DNA of 64,000 bases from Methylotenera versatilis 7 (GTDB lineage Bacteria > Pseudomonadota > Gammaproteobacteria > Burkholderiales > Methylophilaceae): contig NZ_JUGF01000002.1 of the NCBI RefSeq assembly GCF_000799165.1, forward strand, positions 930,001 through 994,000, given 5' to 3'. Below, in pieces: positions 27,557 to 36,092 of the stretch (positions are counted from its first letter, which is position 1; each line of letters starts with the position of its first letter). The position numbers and the translations under genes are program-made. The notes under the pieces are model-generated. The model was not told the origin of the DNA and made no database searches. It saw only the letters and a list, made by a program, of their open reading frames with translations.

Positions 27557-28675
27557 TTACGGTTTTTTCTGTGTAGAAGGAGCTTCATTCACTTTTACTG
27601 GCGTGTTATCGGTTAAGAAACCTGCGCCATCCACTACCACGATATCATTTGGCTTAACGCCTTCGGTTATCTCAATCATGCCGTCCTTGCGTAACCCCGT
27701 TTTCACAATGGCTTGATAGGCTTTATCGTGACGCACCACATAAACCACTTCGCCGGCAGGCCGCAAAATAACACTTTGTTCCGGCACCATCATGGCAGTA
27801 TCTCGCTCGCCCAGAATAACGCTGCCGGTTACGCTGGCGCCCGGTTGCCAGCCCGTTGTATCAAATACATCGGCAATCACGTCTACCGTGCGGCTATCTG
27901 CTGCAATCATTGGCTTTAATTCACGAATCACCGTATTGAATACTTCATCCGTGGTGGGTGTGGTTAAGCGCACTTTAAGGCCCGGTTTCAGTTTTGCTGC
28001 AATCTGTTCAGGAAAAGGCAAGTGTGCACGTAAACGTCGTTTAGAGATAATTTGTACAATGGGATCGCCAACTTTTACAAAATCTCCCGTATCGGCCAGT
28101 TTTGTTTCTACCACACCGCTTGTCGGTGCAAAGATTTTCGTTTTACTGTTGGTGTGGTTAATCGTGCCAACACGTGCTTTAGCGCCTTCCAGTTGTTGTT
28201 TGAGTGAGTTTCTCAGTGCAATATCATTATCAACCGTGATTTGTGAAATGAATTTCCTATCGACCAAGGCTTGATTGCGAGCCACGATTTTGTCCTGATT
28301 GGCGAGTAAAGCCTGAATGCGCGCGACCTCCGTTTGCGCTTCGTTGCGTTGCAAGCCAAAATCCGTCGCATCTAAAGTGGCGATTAATTGTCCTTTTTTA
28401 ACGGGCTCACCAGGGCTTACATGTACCTTAATCACGCGCGCGGCAACTTCTGCCGCCACAACTGGGTCTGTTAAGCTTTCTAGTGTACCAATCGATTCTT
28501 CAGTAATTTCCAGAGTCTGGTCTTTCACCTGTGTCACTGTCACTAATGATGGCTTAGGCGAATTTTGTTCGGCAGATGTGCCTTTTTTATCACTACAGGC
28601 GATTAAAAAAATAGAAACCACACAGGCTAATAGTAGAGGGAATTTTGTTTGCATAAATGGTTTAGTTTGCATCAT
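27557..28675 (-). CDS. RND efflux periplasmic adaptor, lipoprotein
   Basis: 372 residues of the HlyD/MFP adaptor family. The signal sequence ends in the lipobox L-I-A-C with lipidated Cys at 27, so it is anchored to the membrane by lipid. A lipoyl/barrel-sandwich domain is seen around K-V-H-V-S-P-G-E-P-V-K-K-G and its second half S-G-V-V-E-T, flanking a helical hairpin. The C-terminal barrel follows. It links the inner-membrane pump to an outer-membrane channel. Upstream of and cotranscribed with the pump. Confidence 0.93.
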   Translation of the reverse strand: MMQTKPFMQTKFPLLLACVVSIFLIACSDKKGTSAEQNSPKPSLVTVTQVKDQTLEITEESIGTLESLTDPVVAAEVAARVIKVHVSPGEPVKKGQLIATLDATDFGLQRNEAQTEVARIQALLANQDKIVARNQALVDRKFISQITVDNDIALRNSLKQQLEGAKARVGTINHTNSKTKIFAPTSGVVETKLADTGDFVKVGDPIVQIISKRRLRAHLPFPEQIAAKLKPGLKVRLTTPTTDEVFNTVIRELKPMIAADSRTVDVIADVFDTTGWQPGASVTGSVILGERDTAMMVPEQSVILRPAGEVVYVVRHDKAYQAIVKTGLRKDGMIEITEGVKPNDIVVVDGAGFLTDNTPVKVNEAPSTQKKP

Positions 28676-28743
28676 TAACTTAATGTAATATGTTTCTGAT
28701 TGATTAACACTTAATCAATCATATTGATTTTATTGATATTAAC

Positions 28744-29298
28744 CTATTCTGAAGCTTTAATTTTCAGCCAGTCAAAATAAGGGCCAGGATCCGTCTTACG
28801 GCCTGGCGCAATATCTGAATGGCCAACAATATGTTGAATAGGATAAGTTTGCTTTAAAGTGGTAATGAGTTGTTGCAGTGTTGTGTATTGAGCCGCTTCA
28901 AATGCTTCAAAGTCATTACCTTCCAACTCAATTCCGACTGAGAAATCGTTACAACGTTCACGCCCCAGCCAATTGGATACACCTGCGTGCCATGCGCGTT
29001 GCAAACAAGATACAAATTGAATCAATTCCCCATCGCGCCGAATAAAGAAGTGCGATGAAACTTTACGTGTGTAAATCTCGGCATAATAAGGATGTTCGTT
29101 TGGATTTAGTGTGTTGGTGAATAATTCAATCACGCCGTTACCGCCATATTGGTTAGGTGGCAGGCTGATGTTGTGGATAACAATCATGCTGATTTCGGGT
29201 GCGACATTATCAAGAAAAGGTCGTGCGTCAAAATTGGGTGAAGTGATTTGTTTGGCCTTGTTTATAAACCCTTTTTTGTTGATTTTTATTTCATCCAT
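28744..29298 (-). CDS. ampD: 1,6-anhydro-N-acetylmuramyl-L-alanine amidase
   Basis: 184 residues, normal for AmpD, which cleaves the peptide from anhydromuropeptides during cell-wall recycling in the cytoplasm. Zinc ligands are visible: His in M-I-V-I-H-N-I-S-L-P-P, His in I-V-G-H-S-D-I-A-P-G-R, and Asp in K-T-D-P-G-P-Y-F-D-W. No signal peptide is present, which fits AmpD rather than the exported AmiD type. It is divergent from the antiporter at 29365 and no ampE follows. Confidence 0.94.
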   Translation of the reverse strand: MDEIKINKKGFINKAKQITSPNFDARPFLDNVAPEISMIVIHNISLPPNQYGGNGVIELFTNTLNPNEHPYYAEIYTRKVSSHFFIRRDGELIQFVSCLQRAWHAGVSNWLGRERCNDFSVGIELEGNDFEAFEAAQYTTLQQLITTLKQTYPIQHIVGHSDIAPGRKTDPGPYFDWLKIKASE

Positions 29299-29364
29299 AA
29301 TTGATGCTAAATACGATTTATCCGATAAAATACCATCTTACCTAATTTTTAGAGATATTTAAGC

Positions 29365-30366
29365 ATGGTTTTTCTACAGTTATTTGTAATGCTGATTGTT
29401 ATTTTGATTGCAGCAGAGGTGTTTACCAACGCGCTTGAGCATTTAGGTGAAAAACTGGGTATTTCAGAAGGTGTCACAGGTTCATTGTTTGCGGCTGTTG
29501 GCACCGCTTTGCCAGAAACCATGGTGCCGCTGTTAGCGATTTTTGCAGGCACAACCAGCATGGCAACCAATCATGAAATCGGCGTAGGTGCGATTTTAGG
29601 TGCGCCACTCATGTTGGCTACTTTGTCCCTTAGTCTGATGGCGCTTTCAGTGTACAAACGTCGCGGTGCAAACGGTCATTTACGCCCGGAGCGCACAGGT
29701 TTGACGCGTGATATCAACTATTTTATCGCAGCATTTATACTGGCAGCAGTAGCATTATATGTACCTCACCATGAGATGTGGATACGTTATGTAATCGGTT
29801 TCGCGATGGTGATGATTTACGTGGTGTATGTGTGGCAAACCTTACGCGCTTCAAAAAGTTTAGTAGCAGAAGGTCACGCAACCGAAGCACATAATCCCAT
29901 GTTTTTAAGTCGCTTAGGCTTGCCCACTAACACACTCACGATTACTGTGCAGATTATTTTAGGCCTGCTTTTGTTGATTGCTGGCGCCAAAGGTTTCATT
30001 AACGGCGTAGATGAAGCATCACATATCTTAGGCATTTCTGCATTGATGTTATCTTTGCTTATCATTCCAATCGCAACGGAATTGCCAGAAAAAGTGAACA
30101 GTATTTTGTGGATCCGTAAAGGTAAAGACACGCTGGCATTTGGCAATATTACTGGCGCAATGGTGTTTCAAGGAACATTGTTACCTGCGATCGGTATTAC
30201 TTTAACGCCTTGGGAGCCGCGCCCAGAAGTGGTTTGGGGGCTGGTAATTACGCTACTTGCTGCACTATGGATGCGTTATCTACTGCATAAAGGCGGAATA
30301 CGCGTGTGGCATTTATTAGTTAACGGCGCAATGTACGTTACTTATTTAGTGATTGCGCTGAGTTAA
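29365..30366 (+). CDS. Sodium:calcium antiporter, CaCA family
   Basis: 333 residues with about ten membrane helices. The two alpha-repeats typical of the YrbG/NCX group are seen: V-G-T-A-L-P-E-T-M-V-P-L near residue 50 and I-A-T-E-L-P-E-K-V-N-S near residue 235, each with the ion-binding glutamate. The first repeat starts the chain within the first helices. It exchanges Ca2+ for Na+ or H+ at the inner membrane. It is distinct in family from the ChaA-like antiporter at 11827. Confidence 0.88.
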   Translation: MVFLQLFVMLIVILIAAEVFTNALEHLGEKLGISEGVTGSLFAAVGTALPETMVPLLAIFAGTTSMATNHEIGVGAILGAPLMLATLSLSLMALSVYKRRGANGHLRPERTGLTRDINYFIAAFILAAVALYVPHHEMWIRYVIGFAMVMIYVVYVWQTLRASKSLVAEGHATEAHNPMFLSRLGLPTNTLTITVQIILGLLLLIAGAKGFINGVDEASHILGISALMLSLLIIPIATELPEKVNSILWIRKGKDTLAFGNITGAMVFQGTLLPAIGITLTPWEPRPEVVWGLVITLLAALWMRYLLHKGGIRVWHLLVNGAMYVTYLVIALS

Positions 30367-30377
30367 AAGCACTAACT

Positions 30378-30412
30378 AAAAAAGGACTAGTTATATAGAT
30401 ATTAACTAGTCC
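30378..30412 (-). terminator. Intrinsic terminator after pilR
   Basis: GGACTAGTTA (30384-30393) pairs with TAACTAGTCC (30403-30412) as a ten-base stem with a nine-base loop. Reading the minus strand, six T residues follow (plus-strand A-run 30378-30383). It would end the PP0621-pilS-pilR transcript 12 bases past the pilR stop. Confidence 0.85.
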
Positions 30413-30423
30413 GATACATTTGC

Positions 30424-31815
30424 TTAGTCGTACAGATTTTCATCCGACATATCCGTATCGTCATCTTTGGCCAGACCTAACTTGGTTAGCCTATATCGCA
30501 AGGTTCTAAAGCTAACTCCCAACAGTTTCGCCGCCGCTGTTTTATTGTTGTTGGCTTTGGCTAGTGCTTTCAGGATTGCACGTTTTTCAATATCTTCTAA
30601 ATACTCCGGCAAGCCTATTTCTAGGGTTTTGCTGGGATCAAAAGTGACTTTGTCATTTGTTCTGAATTTGAACTCCTGATCCATTAGTAAATCATCCGTA
30701 CATATTTTCTGGCCATCACATAGCGCCAGTGCACGTTCTAACATATTCTCCAATTCACGCACATTGCCGTCAAAATGCAATTTACCAATTAATTTGGCAG
30801 CACTTTCGTCCAATACTGGTACAGGAATCGATTGCGCATCACACAGTTTTTGTAATAGTTTTTGTGTGAGTTCAGGGATATCTTCTGGTCTATCACGTAG
30901 CGCCGGCATTTTAAGTTGAATCACATTGAGGCGATAATATAAATCCTGCCTGAACAGGCTATTGCTCATCATCTCGCTTAAGTTTTTATGTGTGGCGCTG
31001 ATAATGCGCACATCAACACTTTCCTCAGTTGTGCCACCAACCGCACGTACTTTCTTTTCTTGTATAGCGCGCAATAGTTTAACTTGCATGGCTAAAGGCA
31101 AGTCGGCGACTTCATCTAGAAATAAAGTGCCGCCATTAGCTGCCTGGAACAAGCCGGAGGTATCTTGTACTGCCCCTGTAAAAGCACCTTTTTTATAGCC
31201 AAAAAATTCACTTTCCATTAAGTTTTCTGGTATTGCGCCGCAGTTAACTGCCACAAAAGATTTATCGCGTCGTGAGCTGTTGCTGTGAATCAGTCTTGCT
31301 GCCAATTCCTTGCCACTACCAGATTCGCCGCTGATATAAACCGGCGCCTGGCTGCGAGCGAGCTTTGCTATCATGCTGCGCACATAATCCATAGCAGGTG
31401 ATTTGCCGATTAAATCAACTGTGTTTTGAGTTTGCTTAGTGTCTGAGTTGGATAATTTAAGTGCAGACTCTACTAATGGGCGCAGTTGTTTGAGTGAAAT
31501 AGGTTTGGTTAAATAGTCGAATGCACCTGCTTTTAAGGCAGAAACGGCATTTTCTGCACTGCCATAAGCGGTAATCACAGCAACTGGCAAGCCAATATAA
31601 TTGGCTGCAATATGCTGTACCAGTTCAAGTCCTAGGCCATCGGGTAACCGCATATCCGTTAAGCATAAATTATAATTTTGGCTGGCCAATAATTGTTTAG
31701 CTTCTGTTAAATTGCCGGCACTATCCGTTCTAATGTCCATGCGCTCTAGGGTTAAAACCACCAGCTCACGAATGTCTGTTTCATCATCAACAACTAAGCA
31801 GTTAAATTGTGCCAT
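30424..31815 (-). CDS. pilR: Sigma-54-dependent response regulator PilR
   Basis: 463 residues in NtrC-type order: receiver (1-120, phosphoryl Asp at 54 in C-L-T-D-M-R), AAA+ domain (about 135-370; Walker A G-E-S-G-S-G-K-E at 163-170), and a Fis-type helix-turn-helix at the C-terminus. G-A-F-T-G-A at 210-215 is the loop that touches sigma-54, so it should open promoters with RpoN. The partner kinase lies six bases upstream. In other bacteria PilR switches on type IV pilin genes. A sigma-54 site occurs in this window before the pilin-like gene at 56647. Confidence 0.9.
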   Translation of the reverse strand: MAQFNCLVVDDETDIRELVVLTLERMDIRTDSAGNLTEAKQLLASQNYNLCLTDMRLPDGLGLELVQHIAANYIGLPVAVITAYGSAENAVSALKAGAFDYLTKPISLKQLRPLVESALKLSNSDTKQTQNTVDLIGKSPAMDYVRSMIAKLARSQAPVYISGESGSGKELAARLIHSNSSRRDKSFVAVNCGAIPENLMESEFFGYKKGAFTGAVQDTSGLFQAANGGTLFLDEVADLPLAMQVKLLRAIQEKKVRAVGGTTEESVDVRIISATHKNLSEMMSNSLFRQDLYYRLNVIQLKMPALRDRPEDIPELTQKLLQKLCDAQSIPVPVLDESAAKLIGKLHFDGNVRELENMLERALALCDGQKICTDDLLMDQEFKFRTNDKVTFDPSKTLEIGLPEYLEDIEKRAILKALAKANNNKTAAAKLLGVSFRTLRYRLTKLGLAKDDDTDMSDENLYD

Positions 31816-31821
31816 TAAAAT

Positions 31822-33453
31822 TTAAGCCTTTTTGAGATAAATGATAAATTGCGTGCCAATATTTGGCGCGCTAGTTTTGCTTGGAGTTTTATGTTGCAGC
31901 TTAGCACCATTTGCATCCGCCAATTCGCGTGCAATATACAGCCCTAAACCAGTACCGGATTTCTCCGTAGTAAAGAAAGGCTCAAACAAATGGCTGCGTA
32001 CGCACTCTGGGATGCCGCTGCCATCATCGTTAATCTCAATTTGTACGGTCTGTGTTTTTGCCGACACTGACAACACTAAGCTATTTTCATTTTGCTGGGA
32101 GTGCCGCCAGCCATTCTTGCACAGGTTCCACAAAACTTGGTTTAAATGCCGACGATCAAAAGAAATGACGGCATCTGGAGCAGATAATACTAATTTAAAG
32201 CATTGCGGCGGGATTTTTTCAACTGCGCAAAACTGCGTGTAAAAATCGGTCATAAAATTTTCTAGGTGAATCATTTCCTGGTTGGTGCGATCCCGCCGAT
32301 TAAGCTCCAATACATCTTTAATAATTTGGTCAACACGTTGTACATTATCGCCGATGATTTGCAGCATACGTTGGTTTGCAGTATTAATGTCTTCTTCTTC
32401 CTGTAATAACTGGTTGGCGTGGCTAATTGCGCTAAGTGGATTGCGGATTTCATGTGCAATATTTGCCGTTAAGCGCCCCAATGCGGCCAATTTGACTTGA
32501 TGCGCTTGAATTTGCATTTGCGACCAGTCTTCAATAAAAATAACCGCACCTTGTTGGCGATTGTCATTAACAGGTAAAAATCTCAGCCTAAGTTCACGTG
32601 ATAATGTATTCAGTTTTAAAATATTCGGCTGTGTATTTTCAGGTGGCTCGGTTTCATGCATCCAAATCTGTAGCATTTTGCTGATTTCTGGTGAAATTTT
32701 GTTTAAAGAATCTCCCTGCCAATTATCGGCATCACTGCTGTCTAGGTCTAACAAGTTTTTGGCCTGCATATTGTGATGTTTAATATGCAGGTTGTGATCA
32801 ACTACCAGCACGCCATCTTGCATTTCATGCGTGATTAATGCATTAATTTGCGCCAAATTTATAACATCCAAGCCACGCTGAGAAGCCAGCAATTCACTTT
32901 GTTGCATGCGTCTGGCTAGGCTGTGCGCCAGCCATGCGGTAGCAAAACAACTCAAGCTTAGCATGACTGCACCAGTATAATTCTCTGCTAATCTGCCGAT
33001 GATGAGCATGCGGTAAGTTTGCTCGATTAAAATGCCGATGGTGGCTAGAGCGGCATAAAACAAGGCTAAGCGACCCTCGCTGATTAAGCTTGCACTGGCA
33101 ATGGTGATGATTAGCAATAAACCTACGCCAACTCCATCATCCTGCTGTGCATGCATTAACAAGATGATAAATATAATATCTATGATGATTTGCGCGGGCA
33201 GGTTGAGGTCAATATTGGGTTTTTCTAACCAAGTAAAAGCCGCGGATATGCAACTAAAAACCAGATAGCCCAGCACCAAGTTGAAAAATAAATCTTTTTC
33301 GCTATTGAGTGGAGAGGTGCCTTCACCTATTGTGCTTTGCATGATTACAAACATCAGTGCAATCACTATGCGATAGCCGTTGTACAGTTTTAGACTGCGC
33401 CAGCGGGTAGCGGTAATAGTAGCGTCAATATCTGCTGTTAATTCAATCGCCAT
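31822..33453 (-). CDS. pilS: Sensor histidine kinase PilS
   Basis: 543 residues. About six membrane helices fill residues 25-200, then a PAS-like region (about 210-310), a HisKA domain with the phosphorylated His at about 334 (A-H-E-I-R-N-P), and a HATPase domain with W-N-L-C-K-N-G-W, D-D-G-S-G-I-P and G-T-G-L-G-L. This fits PilS, which in Pseudomonas senses pilin level in the membrane. It is followed after six bases by pilR and preceded by the small PP0621 gene. Confidence 0.88.
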   Translation of the reverse strand: MAIELTADIDATITATRWRSLKLYNGYRIVIALMFVIMQSTIGEGTSPLNSEKDLFFNLVLGYLVFSCISAAFTWLEKPNIDLNLPAQIIIDIIFIILLMHAQQDDGVGVGLLLIITIASASLISEGRLALFYAALATIGILIEQTYRMLIIGRLAENYTGAVMLSLSCFATAWLAHSLARRMQQSELLASQRGLDVINLAQINALITHEMQDGVLVVDHNLHIKHHNMQAKNLLDLDSSDADNWQGDSLNKISPEISKMLQIWMHETEPPENTQPNILKLNTLSRELRLRFLPVNDNRQQGAVIFIEDWSQMQIQAHQVKLAALGRLTANIAHEIRNPLSAISHANQLLQEEEDINTANQRMLQIIGDNVQRVDQIIKDVLELNRRDRTNQEMIHLENFMTDFYTQFCAVEKIPPQCFKLVLSAPDAVISFDRRHLNQVLWNLCKNGWRHSQQNENSLVLSVSAKTQTVQIEINDDGSGIPECVRSHLFEPFFTTEKSGTGLGLYIARELADANGAKLQHKTPSKTSAPNIGTQFIIYLKKA

Positions 33454-33456
33454 GAT

Positions 33457-33696
33457 TTATTGGTAAGTATGATTACACTCAGGACTGTTGCAGACAACCT
33501 GATTGTTTTGTATATGGCTATCAGATTCGGGCACGTGCAAGCCACACTGCGAGCATTGCACTATTCTTTCCTCTGTTTTAGGTTTTGCTGCATCGCTTTT
33601 CGATACAGGACCTTTAAATTGTGATGACGTAATGATGCGTTTAATGACTACATAAAGTAGCCAGCCTAGCAATATCAGCAGTAGTACGCGCGCCAT
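33457..33696 (-). CDS. PP0621-family small protein with a zinc-ribbon tail
   Basis: 79 residues: one membrane helix at the N-terminus (about 3-18), a linker rich in Lys and Pro, then C-S-Q-C (48, 51) and C-N-S-P-E-C (69, 74), a likely zinc-ribbon. I place it in the PP0621 family, commonly found just before pilS; its role is unknown. It ends three bases before the pilS start region, so the three genes form one operon. Confidence 0.8.
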   Translation of the reverse strand: MARVLLLILLGWLLYVVIKRIITSSQFKGPVSKSDAAKPKTEERIVQCSQCGLHVPESDSHIQNNQVVCNSPECNHTYQ

Positions 33697-33845
33697 ATTT
33701 TTCCTAATTAATCTAAAATGTTCAACAACAAGGATTGTAACTAAAAGCGCGACAGTTACAAGACTGTTAAGCCTTGTTTGCCTGAAAGGCCAGGGGCGGT
33801 TAAGTTCAAATACAAGCTAAGCTGAATCTGCATAAAACTTAAAAC

Positions 33846-33854
33846 TGTTATACT
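33846..33854 (+). promoter_or_regulatory. Extended -10 promoter before the sigma-factor gene
   Basis: TGTTATACT matches the extended -10 form TGnTATAAT at five of six hexamer positions. A clear -35 is not seen at the expected distance, which extended -10 promoters can lack. The start codon of the sigma-factor gene is 28 bases downstream. No sigma-E-type element is seen, so self-activation is not supported. Confidence 0.45.
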
Positions 33855-33881
33855 GATGGCAATAATTACTTAACTAATTTC

Positions 33882-34472
33882 ATGGCCAGTTCTCAAGAGA
33901 TATCAGATTTTTTGCGCGATGTAGAGCGCCGCGCCTTTAAGCAAACAGTTTATGCCGTGCGCGAAGAGCAGGCCGCATTGGATATTGTGCAAGATTCGAT
34001 GTTAAAGCTCGCCGAAAAATATGCGGATAAACCCGTTGCAGAATATCCCATGTTGTTTCAACGTATTTTGCAAAATACCATGCGCGATTTTTGGCGTCGG
34101 CAAAAAGTGCGCAATTTATGGACAACACTGTTGTCTTCTTTTGGTGCCGGGCAAGATGGCGAAGAGGATCACGATCCCTTAGAAACTATTGATGTAGAAG
34201 ATGCATCAGAAAATCCAATGGCACAGCTTGAGCGCAGCCAGACTATGAAAGTCATTGAAAAAGCGATTGAAAAATTGCCCGCACGTCAACGAGAAGCCTT
34301 CATATTGCGTTATTGGGAGGATATGGACGTTGCAGAAACCGCCCGGTCGATGGGTTGTTCACAAGGCAGTGTTAAAACACACTGTTCGCGTGCAGTACAC
34401 ACATTAGCCGCCACTTTAGAAAAACAAGGTTTAGGCGCACGCGCAATTGCACATTTAGGAGTAGAGTCATGA
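33882..34472 (+). CDS. ECF-like RNA polymerase sigma factor
   Basis: 196 residues with region 2 (about 10-75; D-I-V-Q-D-S-M-L and F-Q-R-I-L-Q-N-T-M-R-D-F-W-R-R) and region 4 (about 125-180; L-P-A-R-Q-R-E-A-F-I-L-R-Y-W-E and a helix-turn-helix with M-G-C-S-Q-G-S-V-K-T). An acidic insert lies between (D-G-E-E-D-H-D-P-L). The DUF3619 gene overlaps its stop (ATGA-type), the usual layout for a sigma factor with a membrane anti-sigma or partner. Its targets are unknown. Confidence 0.9.
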   Translation: MASSQEISDFLRDVERRAFKQTVYAVREEQAALDIVQDSMLKLAEKYADKPVAEYPMLFQRILQNTMRDFWRRQKVRNLWTTLLSSFGAGQDGEEDHDPLETIDVEDASENPMAQLERSQTMKVIEKAIEKLPARQREAFILRYWEDMDVAETARSMGCSQGSVKTHCSRAVHTLAATLEKQGLGARAIAHLGVES

Positions 34473-34906
34473 TGGAAAATAACATGAATCAGGACAATCA
34501 AAACACACAAACCAATCCTTTAGCTGATGAAGCATCGGAGGATATTCAAGCCAGACAAATCGCTGGTTTGTTAAATGCACATGCCAGTCTTTTGAGTATG
34601 CGGACATTGAAGCAACTTGAAAATGGACGAGAGCAAGCAGTAAAAGCGCATATGCGACAAACTGGGGCAATGAATGGCGACGGTACGATTAGCAATGTGG
34701 TTTACTGGGCAGAGCATCATCGTGTTGCAGCAACAGGCATGTTGTTAGGGGCAATTATTGTTGGTTTTGTATTGATGAACGCGTTTGGTCAAAATATTGA
34801 ACACGGCGATGCATTTTTACTTGCAGCAGAGTTGCCACCAGAAGCTTTTGTAGACATCGCTTTTGAGCCATCTTTAAATGTTGCGCAGGCAAAGTTAAGT
34901 CAATAA
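34469..34906 (+). CDS. DUF3619 family membrane protein
   Basis: 145 residues. A soluble N-terminus (about 1-85) with a helical L-N-A-H-A-S-L-L-S-M-R-T-L-K-Q-L segment is followed by one membrane helix (about 90-110) and a short tail. The start overlaps the sigma-factor stop by four bases and has AGGAG upstream. The position and single helix suggest an anti-sigma factor or a regulator of the sigma factor, which is an inference; the family has no proven role. Confidence 0.8.
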   Translation: MMENNMNQDNQNTQTNPLADEASEDIQARQIAGLLNAHASLLSMRTLKQLENGREQAVKAHMRQTGAMNGDGTISNVVYWAEHHRVAATGMLLGAIIVGFVLMNAFGQNIEHGDAFLLAAELPPEAFVDIAFEPSLNVAQAKLSQ

Positions 34907-35012
34907 TAAAGAATAGGCCATAAACAATGTTTAGATATTTGTAGTACAGAATTGTGGTATTAGAATGGTAAAAATAGCTTAAAAAGAAAATTCTTAAAAG
35001 AAAATATAACGA

Positions 35013-35522
35013 ATGAATAAAATCTTATTGTTGATAATGCTCGTTGCAAGCCAATTAAATGCACAGGAACTAACGGATTACAACCAGCCTATTAAATTGG
35101 CGATGGGAGATATAGGTAGCATTAAATCCTCATTAAATGATAGTTCGGCTAGTGAAGCATCGACTAAACGTTGGTCGCAATTATCAGAAGACCAACGCAA
35201 AGTGCTGTCGCCATTAGGTGCTGAGTGGGACACTCTGCGCCCTTGGCAGCGCGAAAAGATGCTGGATATTGCCAGAGATTACCCGAAAATGGACGCGCAA
35301 AAACAGCAGCGTGTGCAACAGCGCTTAAATAGTTGGAGTCGGATGACGCCTTACGAGCGTGAAAATGCGCGTAAACGCTACCAGCAATTTCACGCATTAA
35401 GTGCTGATAAACAAGATGAAGTACGTAAAAAATGGGCAGATTACCAAAAGCTATCTGAAGCGGATCGCGCAAAACTACGTAAAGAGTCGCCAGAGCTGGA
35501 TTACGATCCGGAGTTCGATTAA
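35013..35522 (+). CDS. DUF3106 family exported protein
   Basis: 169 residues. A signal peptide (about 1-17, ending L-N-A-Q) is followed by repeated helical units with the pattern W-x-x-L-S-x-x-Q-R and M-T-P-Y-E-R-E-N-A-R, typical of DUF3106. Repeat segments include W-S-Q-L-S-E-D-Q-R and F-H-A-L-S-A-D-K-Q. It is periplasmic by prediction. Such proteins often follow the sigma factor/DUF3619 pair in betaproteobacteria, hinting at a shared function. Followed by a strong terminator. Confidence 0.82.
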   Translation: MNKILLLIMLVASQLNAQELTDYNQPIKLAMGDIGSIKSSLNDSSASEASTKRWSQLSEDQRKVLSPLGAEWDTLRPWQREKMLDIARDYPKMDAQKQQRVQQRLNSWSRMTPYERENARKRYQQFHALSADKQDEVRKKWADYQKLSEADRAKLRKESPELDYDPEFD

Positions 35523-35550
35523 GTTTGAGTGTCGAGTTTTGTGAATGATG

Positions 35551-35583
35551 AAGCCCACTATTGATTAATATAGTGGGCTTTTT
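35551..35583 (+). terminator. Intrinsic terminator after the DUF3106 gene
   Basis: AAGCCCACTAT (35551-35561) pairs with ATAGTGGGCTT (35570-35580), loop of eight bases, then a T-run to 35583. It ends the sigma-factor cluster 28 bases past the DUF3106 stop; the RDD gene therefore needs read-through or its own promoter. Confidence 0.9.
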
Positions 35584-35649
35584 ATATGCAAGTGCTTGCA
35601 ATATTCCGCAGAATAAAAATGATGATTAAGAAAAGATGAGTCAGAAGCA

Positions 35650-36063
35650 ATGATTAAAGTAAGTTACTTCAGGTTGTTTGCGGCTTGTGTTTACGAGTTG
35701 CTATTATTAATTGCACTATGGTTTATAGCTGCTTGGATATTTCTTGCGTTGTTTGGCGATGCCACGCATTCGTACAAACGTTTCTTTTTACAGTTTTTTT
35801 TATGGTTGGTGACAGGTGCTTATTTTGTATGGTGTTGGAGCAAAAGCGGCCAAACTTTAGCTACGCAAACTTGGAGAATAAAACTGGTTAATCAGGCTGG
35901 AACAACGCTGAGTGTTAAAGAGTCTATTGTTCGCTATGTCTTGGCAAGCCTGTCTGCGTTGGTTTTTGGGCTCGGCTTTGTATGGATCTTTATAGATAAA
36001 GACCAATTATATTTACACGACAGGTTACTGAAATCGCGTTTTGTTGCTGTGAATAAAAACTAG
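35650..36063 (+). CDS. RDD family membrane protein
   Basis: 137 residues with three membrane helices (about 10-32, 48-66, 98-118). The family name residues are changed: the usual Arg-Asp-Asp near the start is not fully kept (R-L-F-A-A-C-V-Y-E), while the later T-L-A-T-Q-T-W-R-I-K-L-V and C-terminal L-H-D-R-L-L-K-S-R-F-V blocks are clear. RDD proteins sit in the inner membrane; some have been linked to ion exchange, most are uncharacterised. Confidence 0.85.
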   Translation: MIKVSYFRLFAACVYELLLLIALWFIAAWIFLALFGDATHSYKRFFLQFFLWLVTGAYFVWCWSKSGQTLATQTWRIKLVNQAGTTLSVKESIVRYVLASLSALVFGLGFVWIFIDKDQLYLHDRLLKSRFVAVNKN

Positions 36064-36092
36064 CTGATTTTGTTATTGTTTAAACAAAGTTA

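Noticed and set aside
24430-28675. RND pump and adaptor considered as a complete tripartite operon
   Set aside because: No outer-membrane channel gene is present, so only the inner-membrane and adaptor parts are claimed, and neither substrate nor a specific named pump is assigned.
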